Numbered from the stretch's first letter, positions 13,537 through 21,560 are shown. The stretch: 28,676 nt of DNA from Anaerovoracaceae bacterium (GCA_029983755.1 JASBYX010000022.1:1-28676), one strand, 5' to 3'. Notes: a model not told the origin generated them from the letters alone. Numbers and translations are program-made.

Positions 13537-14283
13537 CTATTTCTCAGCCACAAGGCCGATAGCTCTCATCTCAGGCTTAGCGTAGTTCATAAGAGCCATA
13601 TATACAAGTGCGGACAAGATTCCTTCGATAATAGCTAGAGGAACCTGTGTTGCTGCGAAGATTCCGAGGAACTTAGCAACGGAAGCCATAACTCCACCTG
13701 TTTCAGATGGATAGGCAAATGCAAGCTGGAAGCTTGTAATGCAATAAGTGAACAAATCACCTAGGGCTGTTGCAATGAAAATAGCTAAAGGCTTGTTCAT
13801 TCCTGTGCCCTTTAGACCTTTCCAAATGATCCAAGTTAGGAATGGGCCACCGATAGCCATTGAGAAAGTGTTAGCTCCCAGGGTTGTAAGCCCACCGTGA
13901 GCAAGCAAAATAGCCTGGAACAATAGCACAATGATTCCAAGAACGCTGGTTGCTGCAGGTCCGAACAAAACAGCGCCAAGTCCTGTTCCTGTCATGTGTG
14001 AACAGCTTCCTGTAACGGAAGGAATCTTCAATGAAGAAAGAACAAATACAAATGCTCCTGCCATTGCGATTAGAACCATTGTTCTTCTGTTCTGTTCGGT
14101 TAATTTTCTAATTTTAATAATTCCGGCAACTACGAAAGGAACTGAAATAGCTCCCCATACCAAGCAGTGCACCAAAGGCAGATAACCTTCCATGATGTGC
14201 ATACCGTGTGATACAGGCACAACACCAAAGATTAATGCGAAGGCACAGCTCAGAGAAAGAATAGTTTTCTCTTTTCTAGTCAT
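13537..14283 (-). CDS. cbiM: Cobalt ECF transporter substrate-binding subunit CbiM
   Basis: The 248-residue membrane protein that binds Co(II). A signal-like segment (about 1-27) ends just before MHIMEGYLP. In the family the new N-terminal Met-His after processing helps bind the metal. Further histidines (HCLVWG, CSHMTGTGLGAVLFGP) and about six helices follow. AAAGGAGGT lies five bases before the ATG. It is first in cbiMNQO and its leader contains a cobalamin riboswitch, so expression should fall when B12 is plentiful. Confidence 0.94.
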   Translation of the reverse strand: MTRKEKTILSLSCAFALIFGVVPVSHGMHIMEGYLPLVHCLVWGAISVPFVVAGIIKIRKLTEQNRRTMVLIAMAGAFVFVLSSLKIPSVTGSCSHMTGTGLGAVLFGPAATSVLGIIVLLFQAILLAHGGLTTLGANTFSMAIGGPFLTWIIWKGLKGTGMNKPLAIFIATALGDLFTYCITSFQLAFAYPSETGGVMASVAKFLGIFAATQVPLAIIEGILSALVYMALMNYAKPEMRAIGLVAEK

Positions 14284-14400
14284 TTTGACCTCCTTTAGTA
14301 ATATAAAACACTTGAAAAAAACACCTTGGAGCTTTGAAAAGTATTATATGTTACAGGAATTTCCGGAAATTTGCCCGTGGTATATCAAACTTACATTTTC
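14284..14400 (-). promoter_or_regulatory. cbiM leader between the riboswitch terminator and the gene, with a 14-bp palindrome
   Basis: This untranslated segment contains the perfect palindrome AATTTCCGGAAATT (14358-14371) and the cbiM ribosome binding site. No short coding frame with a ribosome binding site is evident. The palindrome could be a protein site or an RNA hairpin; its role is unknown. Confidence 0.35.
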
Positions 14401-14428
14401 TAATTAAAAAATGCCCAAACGGGCATTT
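14401..14428 (-). terminator. Riboswitch-controlled intrinsic terminator upstream of cbiM
   Basis: On the minus strand AAATGCCC (14428-14421), loop GTTT and GGGCATTT (14416-14409) are followed by a T-run and TTAATTA. One arm is shared with an alternative antiterminator fold at 14422-14457. Confidence 0.85.
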
Positions 14429-14457
14429 GAAATTTTGCACCAAAATTTTTCAATGCC
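14422..14457 (-). promoter_or_regulatory. Antiterminator stem of the cbi leader
   Basis: On the minus strand GGCATTGAAAAATTTT (14457-14442) can pair, with small bulges, with AAAATTTCAAATGCC (14436-14422) around the loop GGTGC. This uses the 5' arm of the terminator, so the two folds exclude each other, as expected for transcription attenuation. Confidence 0.6.
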
Positions 14458-14463
14458 AGTCAT

Positions 14464-14632
14464 CGCTCGTAACATAAATGCATTCTTTCAGTGGCAGTTC
14501 TTCTGACTTCGACCTCATCAAACGTTCGGCCTTCCCGGAAACTTAAAGTTCCAGTGGCATAATCGAGCGTTCTCCGTCTTCACAGCGGCGGGACCGTGGA
14601 AGCTTTTACTCCCTTATCTTTTAAACATTCGT
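14464..14632 (-). ncRNA. Cobalamin riboswitch aptamer
   Basis: The minus strand carries the conserved blocks of the B12 riboswitch in order: GGTCCCGCCGCTGTGA (ending 14580), GCCACTGG (near 14550), GGGAAGGCCG (14536-14527), and GAAGTCAG...ACTGCCACTG with the B12 box TGCCACTG (14496-14489). CGCTCG in the aptamer (14569-14564) is complementary to CGAGCG just after it (14469-14464), a possible loop-loop contact. Outer limits are approximate. Terminator and antiterminator follow, then cbiM, so it should switch off cobalt uptake when cobalamin is bound. Confidence 0.92.
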
Positions 14633-14655
14633 ACCAACTGAATTACTCCAAATAC

Positions 14656-14684
14656 ATTTTATCATTCGATTATAATGCCGTCAA
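14656..14684 (-). promoter_or_regulatory. Promoter of the cbiMNQO operon
   Basis: TTGACG (14684-14679), a 17-base spacer and TAAAAT (14661-14656) lie just upstream of the riboswitch on the minus strand. Confidence 0.6.
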
Positions 14685-14789
14685 GAAGAATGCATAAAAT
14701 TCAATCCAAAATTTGTGACAAAGCCTATTCTTAATTCGTATAGATTTCAATAAAACCCTTTTGAATGTCAATTTTTGGTCTTGTATCAA

Positions 14790-14911
14790 TTGTTTCGTGC
14801 CAATTGTATATTTATAACTGTTAATTCAGCCTTGGCGGAGGGTATACTTATGGGGAAAGAATATTTTGTTGATATAATCTTGAAGTGATGAAAGGTATTG
14901 AATATTTTGTT
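14790..14911 (+). promoter_or_regulatory. gap promoter region with two candidate promoters and a 12-bp repeat
   Basis: One candidate is TTGTTT (14790-14795), 17 bases, TATAAC (14813-14818). A stronger -10 is the extended TGATATAAT (14870-14878), without a good -35. GAATATTTTGTT occurs twice (14859-14870 and 14900-14911), the first copy running into the extended -10. A similar ATATTTTGTT precedes the -10 of rpsT. From 14685 to the gap start no gene is seen. Confidence 0.5.
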
Positions 14912-14957
14912 ATAGATTTTTAAGTTCTATAACTGCACTGGAAAGGCGGTATGCTAA

Positions 14958-15974
14958 ATGAAGAAAAAAATTGCTATAAACGGCTTTGGCCGAATAGGTA
15001 GACTTGCTTTTAGAAAGTTGTGGGAGGAAGATGTTTTGGAAATCGTTGCTATCAATGACCTGACAAGCCCAAAAATGCTGGCTCATCTTCTGAAGTTTGA
15101 TAGCGTACAGGGAGGCTTTCACGGGCACGACATAAAGGCCGGTGAGTCATCTATCACTGTTGATGGGAAAGAGATACCTATTTATGCTGAGGCTGATGCT
15201 AAGAATCTTCCATGGAAGAAGCTTGATGTGGACATAGTCCTTGAGTGTACCGGGTTTTATACTAGCAAGGCTAAGTCTAAGGCCCATATCGACGCCGGGG
15301 CTAAGAAGGTTTTGATTTCTGCTCCTGCCGGAAATGATTTGCCTACAATCGTATACAATGTAAACCACGAAACTCTAAATCCTGACGATCTGATTGTTTC
15401 CGCCGCAAGTTGTACCACAAACTGCCTTGCACCTATGGCAAAGGTTCTGAATGAATACAGAGAACTTCGCACAGGATTTATGACAACCATACACGCATAT
15501 ACAGGTGACCAAATGCTCCTTGACGGTCCACACAGAAAGGGTGATCTAAGAAGAGCTCGAGCAGGTGCTATTAACATCGTTCCTACAAGCTCCGGAGCTG
15601 CTTCTGCAATTGGTCTTGTAATCCCTGAGCTCGATGGAAAACTCATAGGATCTGCTCAGCGTGTACCTGTGCCTTCCGGTTCTATAACAATCCTCGATGC
15701 CACTCTTAAAGATGAGACTGACTCTGTGTCCGTTGAAGGTATAAATGAGGCAATGAAGGCAGCAGCAAATGAGTCCTTTGGTTACAACGAGGAAGAAATC
15801 GTGTCCTCTGATGTCATCGGTATGTCCTATGGTTCACTGTTTGATGCAACTGAAACCCTCGCCCAGAAATGTGGTACCCATATATATGAGGTTCGTATCG
15901 TGGCTTGGTATGATAATGAGATGAGTTATGTGAGTCAGATGGTTAGAACTCTTGAGTATATGGTGAAGTTATAG
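14958..15974 (+). CDS. gap: Glyceraldehyde-3-phosphate dehydrogenase, type I
   Basis: The 338-residue glycolytic enzyme that oxidises glyceraldehyde 3-phosphate with phosphate and NAD+. NAD binding is shown by INGFGRIGR (7-15) and D34. The catalytic cysteine is C152 in SAASCTTNCLAP and the catalytic histidine H179 in TTIHAYTGDQ. The C-terminal WYDNEMSY motif is intact. An AAAGGCGG ribosome binding site sits eight bases before the ATG. It stands alone rather than with pgk and tpi, and no cggR-type regulator is nearby in the window. D34 favours a catabolic NAD-dependent role. Confidence 0.96.
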   Translation: MKKKIAINGFGRIGRLAFRKLWEEDVLEIVAINDLTSPKMLAHLLKFDSVQGGFHGHDIKAGESSITVDGKEIPIYAEADAKNLPWKKLDVDIVLECTGFYTSKAKSKAHIDAGAKKVLISAPAGNDLPTIVYNVNHETLNPDDLIVSAASCTTNCLAPMAKVLNEYRELRTGFMTTIHAYTGDQMLLDGPHRKGDLRRARAGAINIVPTSSGAASAIGLVIPELDGKLIGSAQRVPVPSGSITILDATLKDETDSVSVEGINEAMKAAANESFGYNEEEIVSSDVIGMSYGSLFDATETLAQKCGTHIYEVRIVAWYDNEMSYVSQMVRTLEYMVKL

Positions 15975-15977
15975 GTC

Positions 15978-16030
15978 ATTGAATCTATCATATTCTGAAG
16001 CTATCATCTGTTGAAACTATAATTTTTACA
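15978..16030 (+). repeat. Degenerate tandem repeat in the gap 3' untranslated region
   Basis: Three successive units of about 17 bases carry TTGAATCTATCAT, TGAAGCTATCAT and TGAAACTATAAT. They lie between the gap stop codon and its terminator. Function unknown. Confidence 0.5.
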
Positions 16031-16061
16031 CAAAATAGATATTAGGAAATTTGGATATTGA

Positions 16062-16107
16062 AAAAGGTATTGTGTCAAGGACATTTCACTCCCACACAAT
16101 ACCTTTT
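16062..16107. terminator. Bidirectional terminator between gap and bioY
   Basis: A 14-bp perfect stem (16062-16075 with 16094-16107; AAAAGGTATTGTGT and its complement) encloses an 18-base loop. The plus strand continues CTTTAATTA, and the minus strand has TTTTC-rich sequence after the stem. It serves both convergent genes. Confidence 0.85.
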
Positions 16108-16147
16108 CTTTAATTATAAAACATCAGTTTGAATTTTAATTTCGATT

Positions 16148-16705
16148 TTACATTACCTTCTTTACCCTCAAGGCAACAAGGGCTGCAACTATCATCTTGA
16201 TGATGTCCCCAGGGAGTGTCATCAAAAATCCATTCATGACAAGTGGCCAGAGTCCAATTCCATTGCCGGTGAACACATTGGCGAGCAAATACCAATATCC
16301 CAGCCCGAAAATATAGACCACGATAATATTCACAATACCTGCAATTATGTAATCACCAAAGGCAGGCAAGCCTGAGCTGATCAAAGGGTTTCTTTTCTCT
16401 AGGACAGCTCCACTCACAAAATTTGCTGCGATGAAACCTAGCAAATATCCAAATCCCGGAGTCAGAGCATAGCCAAATCCTCCTCCACTAGTGAATATAG
16501 GCAATCCCACTAGTCCAAGAACCAAATAGAGTGCTGCCGCTGACGTACTATACTTCTTGGGTAGCAAAAAACAAGCCAGCATAGTGAAGAATGTCTGCAA
16601 TGTGAAGGGTAACATTGGCATAGGGATTTTGATAAAAGCCCCCACTGCAATCAGCGCCGTAAACAAAGCCGTAATAGTTAAGTAATAAAGTCTAGTCTTT
16701 CTCAT
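16148..16705 (-). CDS. bioY: Biotin ECF transporter substrate-binding protein BioY
   Basis: A 185-residue membrane protein with about six helices that captures biotin for uptake. Characteristic segments are the helix-1 TALFTALIAVGAFIKIPMP, VPFTLQ-like LPFTLQTFFTMLA, the loop GLPIFTSGGGFGYALTPGFGYLLGF, and the C-terminal MTLPGDIIKMIVAALVA. ATG at 16705 is preferred because GGAG lies six bases upstream; the ATG at 16717 has no ribosome binding site. No dedicated ATPase or T subunit is adjacent, so it probably uses a shared ECF module. A BirA-like operator covers its promoter. Confidence 0.93.
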   Translation of the reverse strand: MRKTRLYYLTITALFTALIAVGAFIKIPMPMLPFTLQTFFTMLACFLLPKKYSTSAAALYLVLGLVGLPIFTSGGGFGYALTPGFGYLLGFIAANFVSGAVLEKRNPLISSGLPAFGDYIIAGIVNIIVVYIFGLGYWYLLANVFTGNGIGLWPLVMNGFLMTLPGDIIKMIVAALVALRVKKVM

Positions 16706-16738
16706 ATAAGTCTCCATTCTTTTTTAAATTACTCAACT

Positions 16739-16767
16739 ATTATCTATCATCTAACGAGTATTGTCAA
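16739..16767 (-). promoter_or_regulatory. bioY promoter
   Basis: TTGACA (16767-16762), a 17-base spacer and GATAAT (16744-16739) precede bioY by about 35 bases. The -35 lies inside the BirA-like operator. Confidence 0.65.
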
Positions 16768-16792
16768 CCTATTATTTTTAATAGGTGACATA
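16761..16792. promoter_or_regulatory. BirA-like biotin operator
   Basis: TTGTCAACC (16761-16769), 14 bases, GGTGACATA (16784-16792) resembles the known BirA site, TTGTnAACC spaced from GGTTnACAA. It overlaps the bioY -35 box, so a biotin-bound BirA repressor would block transcription. A BirA with a DNA-binding domain is not in the window. Confidence 0.7.
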
Positions 16793-16800
16793 ATCCCCGG

Positions 16801-18330
16801 CTATTCCTCCTCATCATCCCCAAGGCTGCTCCAATACTGTGCAGTCTTCACAGCCCTGCTCCAGCCTCTTAGAAGCTTTTCCCGCTCTGCATCATCCATC
16901 TTCGGCTCAAATACTTTGTCAACAACCCAGTTGGATTTGATGTCTTCCTTATCCTTCCAATATCCGACTGCAAGCCCGGCAAAATAAGCCGCCCCAAGGG
17001 ATGTGGTTTCTATAACTTTAGGTCTTACTATCTTCTCTCCTATTATGTCAGCCTGAAACTGCATCAGAAAGTCATTTGCACTGGCGCCACCGTCAACCCT
17101 AAGACCATCGCCGCCCATATCTTCCTCGGATTTTTTGTTGGCATCCTTCTTCATAACATCATAAAGGTCCTTGCACTGATATGCCATGGACTCAACTGTC
17201 GCCCTGATAAAGTGTTCTCTGCTGGTTCCACGACTGAGGCCCACCACGGTTCCCCTTGCACCTGAATCCCAGTGTGGAGCACCAAGTCCCACAAATGATG
17301 GCACAAAATACACACCTCCGTTATCTTCTACGGCTCTCGAAGCTGGTTCTGCGTATGGGGCTTTCTCTATTATTTTCAGTTCATCTCTAAGCCACTGAAT
17401 CGCTGCTCCACAGACGAATACAGATCCTTCAACGGCATACTTAAGTTCGTCACCTATTCCCCAGGCAATAGTTGTCAATAGTCCGTTATCAAGGCTAATA
17501 GGCTTGTCTCCTGTATTCATAAGGAGGAAGTTTCCGGTGCCGTAGGTTGACTTTACATCACCTTCTTCAAAGCACGTCTGTCCAAAAAGAGCACACTGCT
17601 GATCCCCGCCTGCTCCGGCGATCTTAATTGGGCCTCCAAATATTGTGGTCTTCGTTTCACCATAAACCTTAGAGGAAGGTACAGGTTCAGGCAGCATCTT
17701 TTCAGGAATACCCAAAAGCTCAAGGATTTCCTTATCCCATGCGAGATCGTGTATGTTGAACATCATAGTTCTTGATGCATTGGAATAATCAGTGACGTGA
17801 GCCTTACCATCGGTCATTTTCCAAATTAGCCAAGTTTCTACTGTACCAAATAGCAGGTCTCCCTTCTCAGCCTTTTCCTTTGCCCCGTCTACATTTTCAA
17901 GTATCCATCTGAGCTTTGTTGCGCTGAAGTAGCTATCTATGACTAGGCCTGTTTTTTCCTTAAACATTTTATCGTAGCCTTCATCTTTAAGCTTTTTGCA
18001 ATAATCTGCTGTCCTTCTGCATTGCCAGACAATAGCATTGTAAACTGGTTTACCGGTATTTTTATCCCATACGATTGTGGTTTCCCTCTGATTTGTAATT
18101 CCTATACCCTCGATGTTTTGGTAATCTCCGTTAAGCTTAAGTATGGCTTCCTGGGCTACATTCATCTGAGTCGTCCAAATTTCCATGGCATCCTGCTCTA
18201 CCCAACCGGACTTAGGAAAAAATTGCTGAAATTCTTTTTGAGATGTTATCACAGGGTTTCCTTTTTTGTCATAAATGATGGCACGACAACTGGTAGTCCC
18301 TTGATCTAAGGCTAAAATATACTTTTCCAT
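16801..18330 (-). CDS. glpK: Glycerol kinase
   Basis: The 509-residue cytoplasmic kinase that converts glycerol to glycerol 3-phosphate using ATP. It belongs to the FGGY family. ALDQGTTSCRAI (7-18), GITNQRETT, IVWQCRRTADYC, GAGGDQQCALFGQ, GLGAPHWDSGARGT and the ATP-site LRVDGGASANDFLMQ are all present. ATG at 18330 is chosen because GGAGG lies five bases upstream. A short insert (NKKSEEDMGGDG) precedes the ATP-site motif. No glpF or glpD is nearby. Promoter elements upstream (18331-18472) are weak, with a possible TATACT -10, and no cre site was recognised. Confidence 0.95.
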   Translation of the reverse strand: MEKYILALDQGTTSCRAIIYDKKGNPVITSQKEFQQFFPKSGWVEQDAMEIWTTQMNVAQEAILKLNGDYQNIEGIGITNQRETTIVWDKNTGKPVYNAIVWQCRRTADYCKKLKDEGYDKMFKEKTGLVIDSYFSATKLRWILENVDGAKEKAEKGDLLFGTVETWLIWKMTDGKAHVTDYSNASRTMMFNIHDLAWDKEILELLGIPEKMLPEPVPSSKVYGETKTTIFGGPIKIAGAGGDQQCALFGQTCFEEGDVKSTYGTGNFLLMNTGDKPISLDNGLLTTIAWGIGDELKYAVEGSVFVCGAAIQWLRDELKIIEKAPYAEPASRAVEDNGGVYFVPSFVGLGAPHWDSGARGTVVGLSRGTSREHFIRATVESMAYQCKDLYDVMKKDANKKSEEDMGGDGLRVDGGASANDFLMQFQADIIGEKIVRPKVIETTSLGAAYFAGLAVGYWKDKEDIKSNWVVDKVFEPKMDDAEREKLLRGWSRAVKTAQYWSSLGDDEEE

Positions 18331-18472
18331 AGCATCCTCCACTTTGTAATATTATGTATTGTAGTATAGCTAAAAATAAATCCGCAAATTAATCCGGCTA
18401 ATCATGGAATCAAAGATTCATCCGTAATATGCAGACTTAAACACAAAACGAGACCTTCTATGATTATCGCTT

Positions 18473-19708
18473 CTAGACAAACATTGCCATTATGCCATTG
18501 GAGATGTCGATTCCCCTCTCAGTGAGTCTTACTCCTCTACTGTCCACATCAACAAGTCCATCACTAACAAGCTTTTGGATTTCATCCCTTTGGTTCTTAT
18601 AAACAGACCAGAAGGGAACACCGATTTTATCCTCAAACTTTTCAAAATCAATTCCTTCAGATATCCTTAGAGCTGTAAAACAAAACTCGCCTGCTGAGTC
18701 TTTCAAATCATTATTATGGACATCTGTAATTTCCCAATTCTCGCCTACAGAAAAACGTATTCCATTGACAAAGGAGGCCGCTGAAGGTCCTATGCCAAGA
18801 TAGTCCTGAAAATTCCAATATTTGAGATTGTGCCTGCATTCAAATCCGGGCTTTGCCCAATTGGAAATTTCGTAATGCTCAAATCCCCTGGCTCTCAAAA
18901 ATTCACAGGTCCAGTGATACATCTTACGATCTACCTCATCGGTGGTTTCGGAAAACTCCCCCTCCTGAAACCTTCTGAAAAAGTCCGTACTCTCTTCAAG
19001 TTGCAATCCGTACACAGACAAATGCTCCGGCCCCAAAATAGCTGCCTGTTGGAGGTTTTTGCACCACCCTTCAAACTCCTGACCCGGGAGGGAAAATATC
19101 AAGTCCAAGTTAATGTTTTCGAATCCGATTTTTCTGCACAACTCAAAGGTTTCTTTTGCTGTTTTTGAATCGTGAATTCTCCCTATAAATTTCAGTTCAT
19201 CGTCATTGAAACTCTGGACTCCTAGGCTCAATCTGTTTATCCCCATATCTTTATAAGATTTTAATTTATCAAGGGTCAAGATCCCGGGATTTGCCTCAAG
19301 GGTTATTTCCACATTCTCTGCAACATCGAATTCATCATCTATGGTCTTCAAGATACTCTCAATCTGAGCAGGTAAAAGTATAGAAGGTGTACCTCCCCCG
19401 AAGAATATACTGTCCACGTAGAAGGAGTCACTTTGAACCATTGCTTCCCCATAAAATTTGGTGTCACCTTGAACCATCGGTTCCCCACAAAACTTGGACT
19501 CCCATTGAACCTTGAACGTTCCTCGAATCGCTAATTCTCTGATAGCGAGTTTTGCTTTCTCTGTATATTCCTCATAGTCCTCAAGGGTTCCTTTGTGGGA
19601 ATAAAATCCGCAATACCCACACTTTGATTCACAAAAAGGCACGTGAATATATATGCCAAGGGGCTTCCTCGAGTTTTCTTTTTCCAGTGCATTAACTTTT
19701 GATGTCAT
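18473..19708 (-). CDS. hemW: Radical SAM protein HemW (coproporphyrinogen III oxidase-like)
   Basis: A 411-residue radical SAM protein. The 4Fe-4S motif CxxxCxxC is formed by C26, C30 and C33 (CESKCGYCGFY). The fourth HemN-type cysteine is absent (Phe), so this is HemW, a haem-binding protein proposed as a haem chaperone, rather than the oxidase HemN. FFGGGTPS (102-109), EITLEANPG, NRLSLGVQSF and YEISNWAKPGFECRHN follow the family. An insert at about 68-95 consists of two copies of a 12-residue unit. The start is uncertain: ATG 19708 arises within a tandem repeat with no clear ribosome binding site, giving about 14 residues beyond the family's usual start. It directly follows lepA, the usual Firmicutes arrangement. 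Confidence 0.9.
   Translation of the reverse strand: MTSKVNALEKENSRKPLGIYIHVPFCESKCGYCGFYSHKGTLEDYEEYTEKAKLAIRELAIRGTFKVQWESKFCGEPMVQGDTKFYGEAMVQSDSFYVDSIFFGGGTPSILLPAQIESILKTIDDEFDVAENVEITLEANPGILTLDKLKSYKDMGINRLSLGVQSFNDDELKFIGRIHDSKTAKETFELCRKIGFENINLDLIFSLPGQEFEGWCKNLQQAAILGPEHLSVYGLQLEESTDFFRRFQEGEFSETTDEVDRKMYHWTCEFLRARGFEHYEISNWAKPGFECRHNLKYWNFQDYLGIGPSAASFVNGIRFSVGENWEITDVHNNDLKDSAGEFCFTALRISEGIDFEKFEDKIGVPFWSVYKNQRDEIQKLVSDGLVDVDSRGVRLTERGIDISNGIMAMFV
19427..19513 (-). repeat. 36-bp tandem repeat inside hemW
   Basis: Units at 19427-19462 and 19463-19498 match at 30 of 36 positions, with part of a third unit following. They encode KFCGEPMVQGDT and KFYGEAMVQSDS, in a loop between the first and second strands of the radical SAM barrel. 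Confidence 0.75.
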
Positions 19709-19765
19709 GGCTTTCTACTTATTGTCATCATTTCTACTTTTTGTCATGGCTTTTTTACTTGTTCT
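19705..19765 (-). repeat. Degenerate 20-bp tandem repeat at the lepA-hemW junction
   Basis: On the minus strand the junction reads as repeats of ATGACAAnAAGTAGAAA(GCC). Each unit contains ATG, and the last ATGACA is the proposed hemW start. The lepA stop lies in the first, more diverged unit. A short frame MTKSRNDDNK lies between. Confidence 0.6.
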
Positions 19766-21560
19766 CATCGTATTTCAACACTGCGGTAAAGGCTTCCTGT
19801 GGAACCTCAACTTTACCGAACTGCCTCATTCGCTTCTTACCCTGCTTTTGCTTTTCCAGGAGCTTTTTCTTTCTGGATATATCACCACCGTAACACTTAG
19901 CTATAACATCCTTACGGTAAGCTCTAACAGTGGTTCTGGCTATTATCTTTTGACCTATAGCGGCCTGTATAGGCACTTCAAACTGATGCATAGGAATAAC
20001 TTCTTTGAGCTTTTCGCACACGAACTTACCCCTTGCATAGGCTCTTGACTCATGGACAATCATTGAGAAAGCATCTACAAGTGTTTTGTTCAGGAGCACA
20101 TCAAGTTTCACAAGCTGACTCTTCTCATATCTGTCAAAATCATAATCTAATGATCCGTAACCTCTTGTCTTGGATTTAAGGGCATCGAAGAAGTCGTAAA
20201 TAACCTCATTTAAAGGCATATCGTAGTGTAAGTCCACACGATCACCTGCAATGTATTCCATGTGAAGCATGGTGCCACGCCTCTCCTGGCACATCTCCAT
20301 AACAGATCCAACATATTCCTTAGGAATAATCATATTGGCCTTAACCATAGGCTCCTCAATGTGATCCACCTCAGTTAACGGAGGAAGGTTTGTAGGATTT
20401 TGGATCATTTCAACTGTGCCGTCGTTTCTAACTACCTTGTATACTACGCTTGGCGCTGTGGTTATTACACCGAGGTCAAACTCTCTTTCAAGTCTTTCGA
20501 CTATTATTTCCATGTGGAGAAGCCCCAGAAAACCGCATCTGAAACCGTATCCCAGCGCTGTGGATGTCTCAGGTTCAAAGAGAAATGCAGCATCGTTAAC
20601 CTGAAGTTTCTCTAGAGCATCTTTCACGCTTTCGTATTTCTCACCTTCTGCAGGATAAATTCCGCAATAAACCATTGACTGCACCTTCTTGTATCCCGGA
20701 AGTGCCTCTGCAGTAGGGTTACCTGCCAAAGTTATGGTATCTCCTACTCGTGCATCCTTAACCTGCTTGATGGAGGCAACGATGTAGCCAACATCCCCGG
20801 CGGAAAGCTGTTTTGTTGGTGTATGGGAAGGAGCCATTACCCCCACCTCAGTAACCTCATACTTCTTCTTGGAATTCATGAGCAAAATATCATCACCGAC
20901 TCTAACCTGGCCGTCGAGTATTCGTGTATAAATAACCACTCCCCGGTAGTTATCGTAAACCGAGTCGAAAATCAAGGCTTTCAGACTGCCCTCAGGATCT
21001 CCAGTGGGTGCAGGAATGTGCTTAACCACTGCCTCTAGAAGGTCTTCAATCCCAATTCCCTCCTTGGCCGAAACAAGTGGTGCATCCTCTGTATCGATGC
21101 CGATCATGTCTTCAATCTCTTCCTTCACCTCATCTGTGCGAGCGCTGGCCAAATCGATTTTGTTCAGGCAGGGAAGAATCTCAAGGTCTTCATCCAAAGC
21201 AAGATAAACGTTTGCCATAGTTTGAGCCTCAACTCCCTGGGTGGCATCCACCACAAGAACAGCCCCTTCGCAGGCTGCCAAACTCCTTGAAACCTCATAG
21301 GTGAAGTCCACGTGCCCCGGTGTGTCAATTAAATTGAATATATATTCGTGGCCATCTTTTGCCTTGTAAACCAGTCTGCTGGTCTGGAGCTTGATGGTGA
21401 TTCCCCTTTCCCTTTCAAGATCCATGTTGTCAAGGAACTGCTCCTTCATATCTCGACTTGCCACCAGGCCTGTATTTTCAATAATTCTATCCGCCAGTGT
21501 ACTCTTGCCATGATCGATGTGAGCGATTATGCTAAAGTTTCTGATATATTTCTGATCCAT
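19755..21560 (-). CDS. lepA: Elongation factor 4 (LepA)
   Basis: A 601-residue translational GTPase that acts on the ribosome, proposed in back-translocation or 30S assembly. AHIDHGKST (13-21) is the P-loop, DTPGHVDF the G3 motif and NKIDL the G4 motif. The EF-G-like domains and the LepA-specific C-terminal domain (VRAYRKDVIAKCYGGDISRKKKLLEKQKQGKKR) are complete. Length is as in other bacteria. GGGAG lies five bases before the ATG. Confidence 0.97.
   Translation of the reverse strand: MDQKYIRNFSIIAHIDHGKSTLADRIIENTGLVASRDMKEQFLDNMDLERERGITIKLQTSRLVYKAKDGHEYIFNLIDTPGHVDFTYEVSRSLAACEGAVLVVDATQGVEAQTMANVYLALDEDLEILPCLNKIDLASARTDEVKEEIEDMIGIDTEDAPLVSAKEGIGIEDLLEAVVKHIPAPTGDPEGSLKALIFDSVYDNYRGVVIYTRILDGQVRVGDDILLMNSKKKYEVTEVGVMAPSHTPTKQLSAGDVGYIVASIKQVKDARVGDTITLAGNPTAEALPGYKKVQSMVYCGIYPAEGEKYESVKDALEKLQVNDAAFLFEPETSTALGYGFRCGFLGLLHMEIIVERLEREFDLGVITTAPSVVYKVVRNDGTVEMIQNPTNLPPLTEVDHIEEPMVKANMIIPKEYVGSVMEMCQERRGTMLHMEYIAGDRVDLHYDMPLNEVIYDFFDALKSKTRGYGSLDYDFDRYEKSQLVKLDVLLNKTLVDAFSMIVHESRAYARGKFVCEKLKEVIPMHQFEVPIQAAIGQKIIARTTVRAYRKDVIAKCYGGDISRKKKLLEKQKQGKKRMRQFGKVEVPQEAFTAVLKYDENK

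Noticed and set aside
18331..18472. Catabolite-responsive element or glycerol-specific antiterminator site upstream of glpK
   Set aside because: No cre-like palindrome or inverted repeat with a following T-run could be read. Only weak promoter elements are seen.
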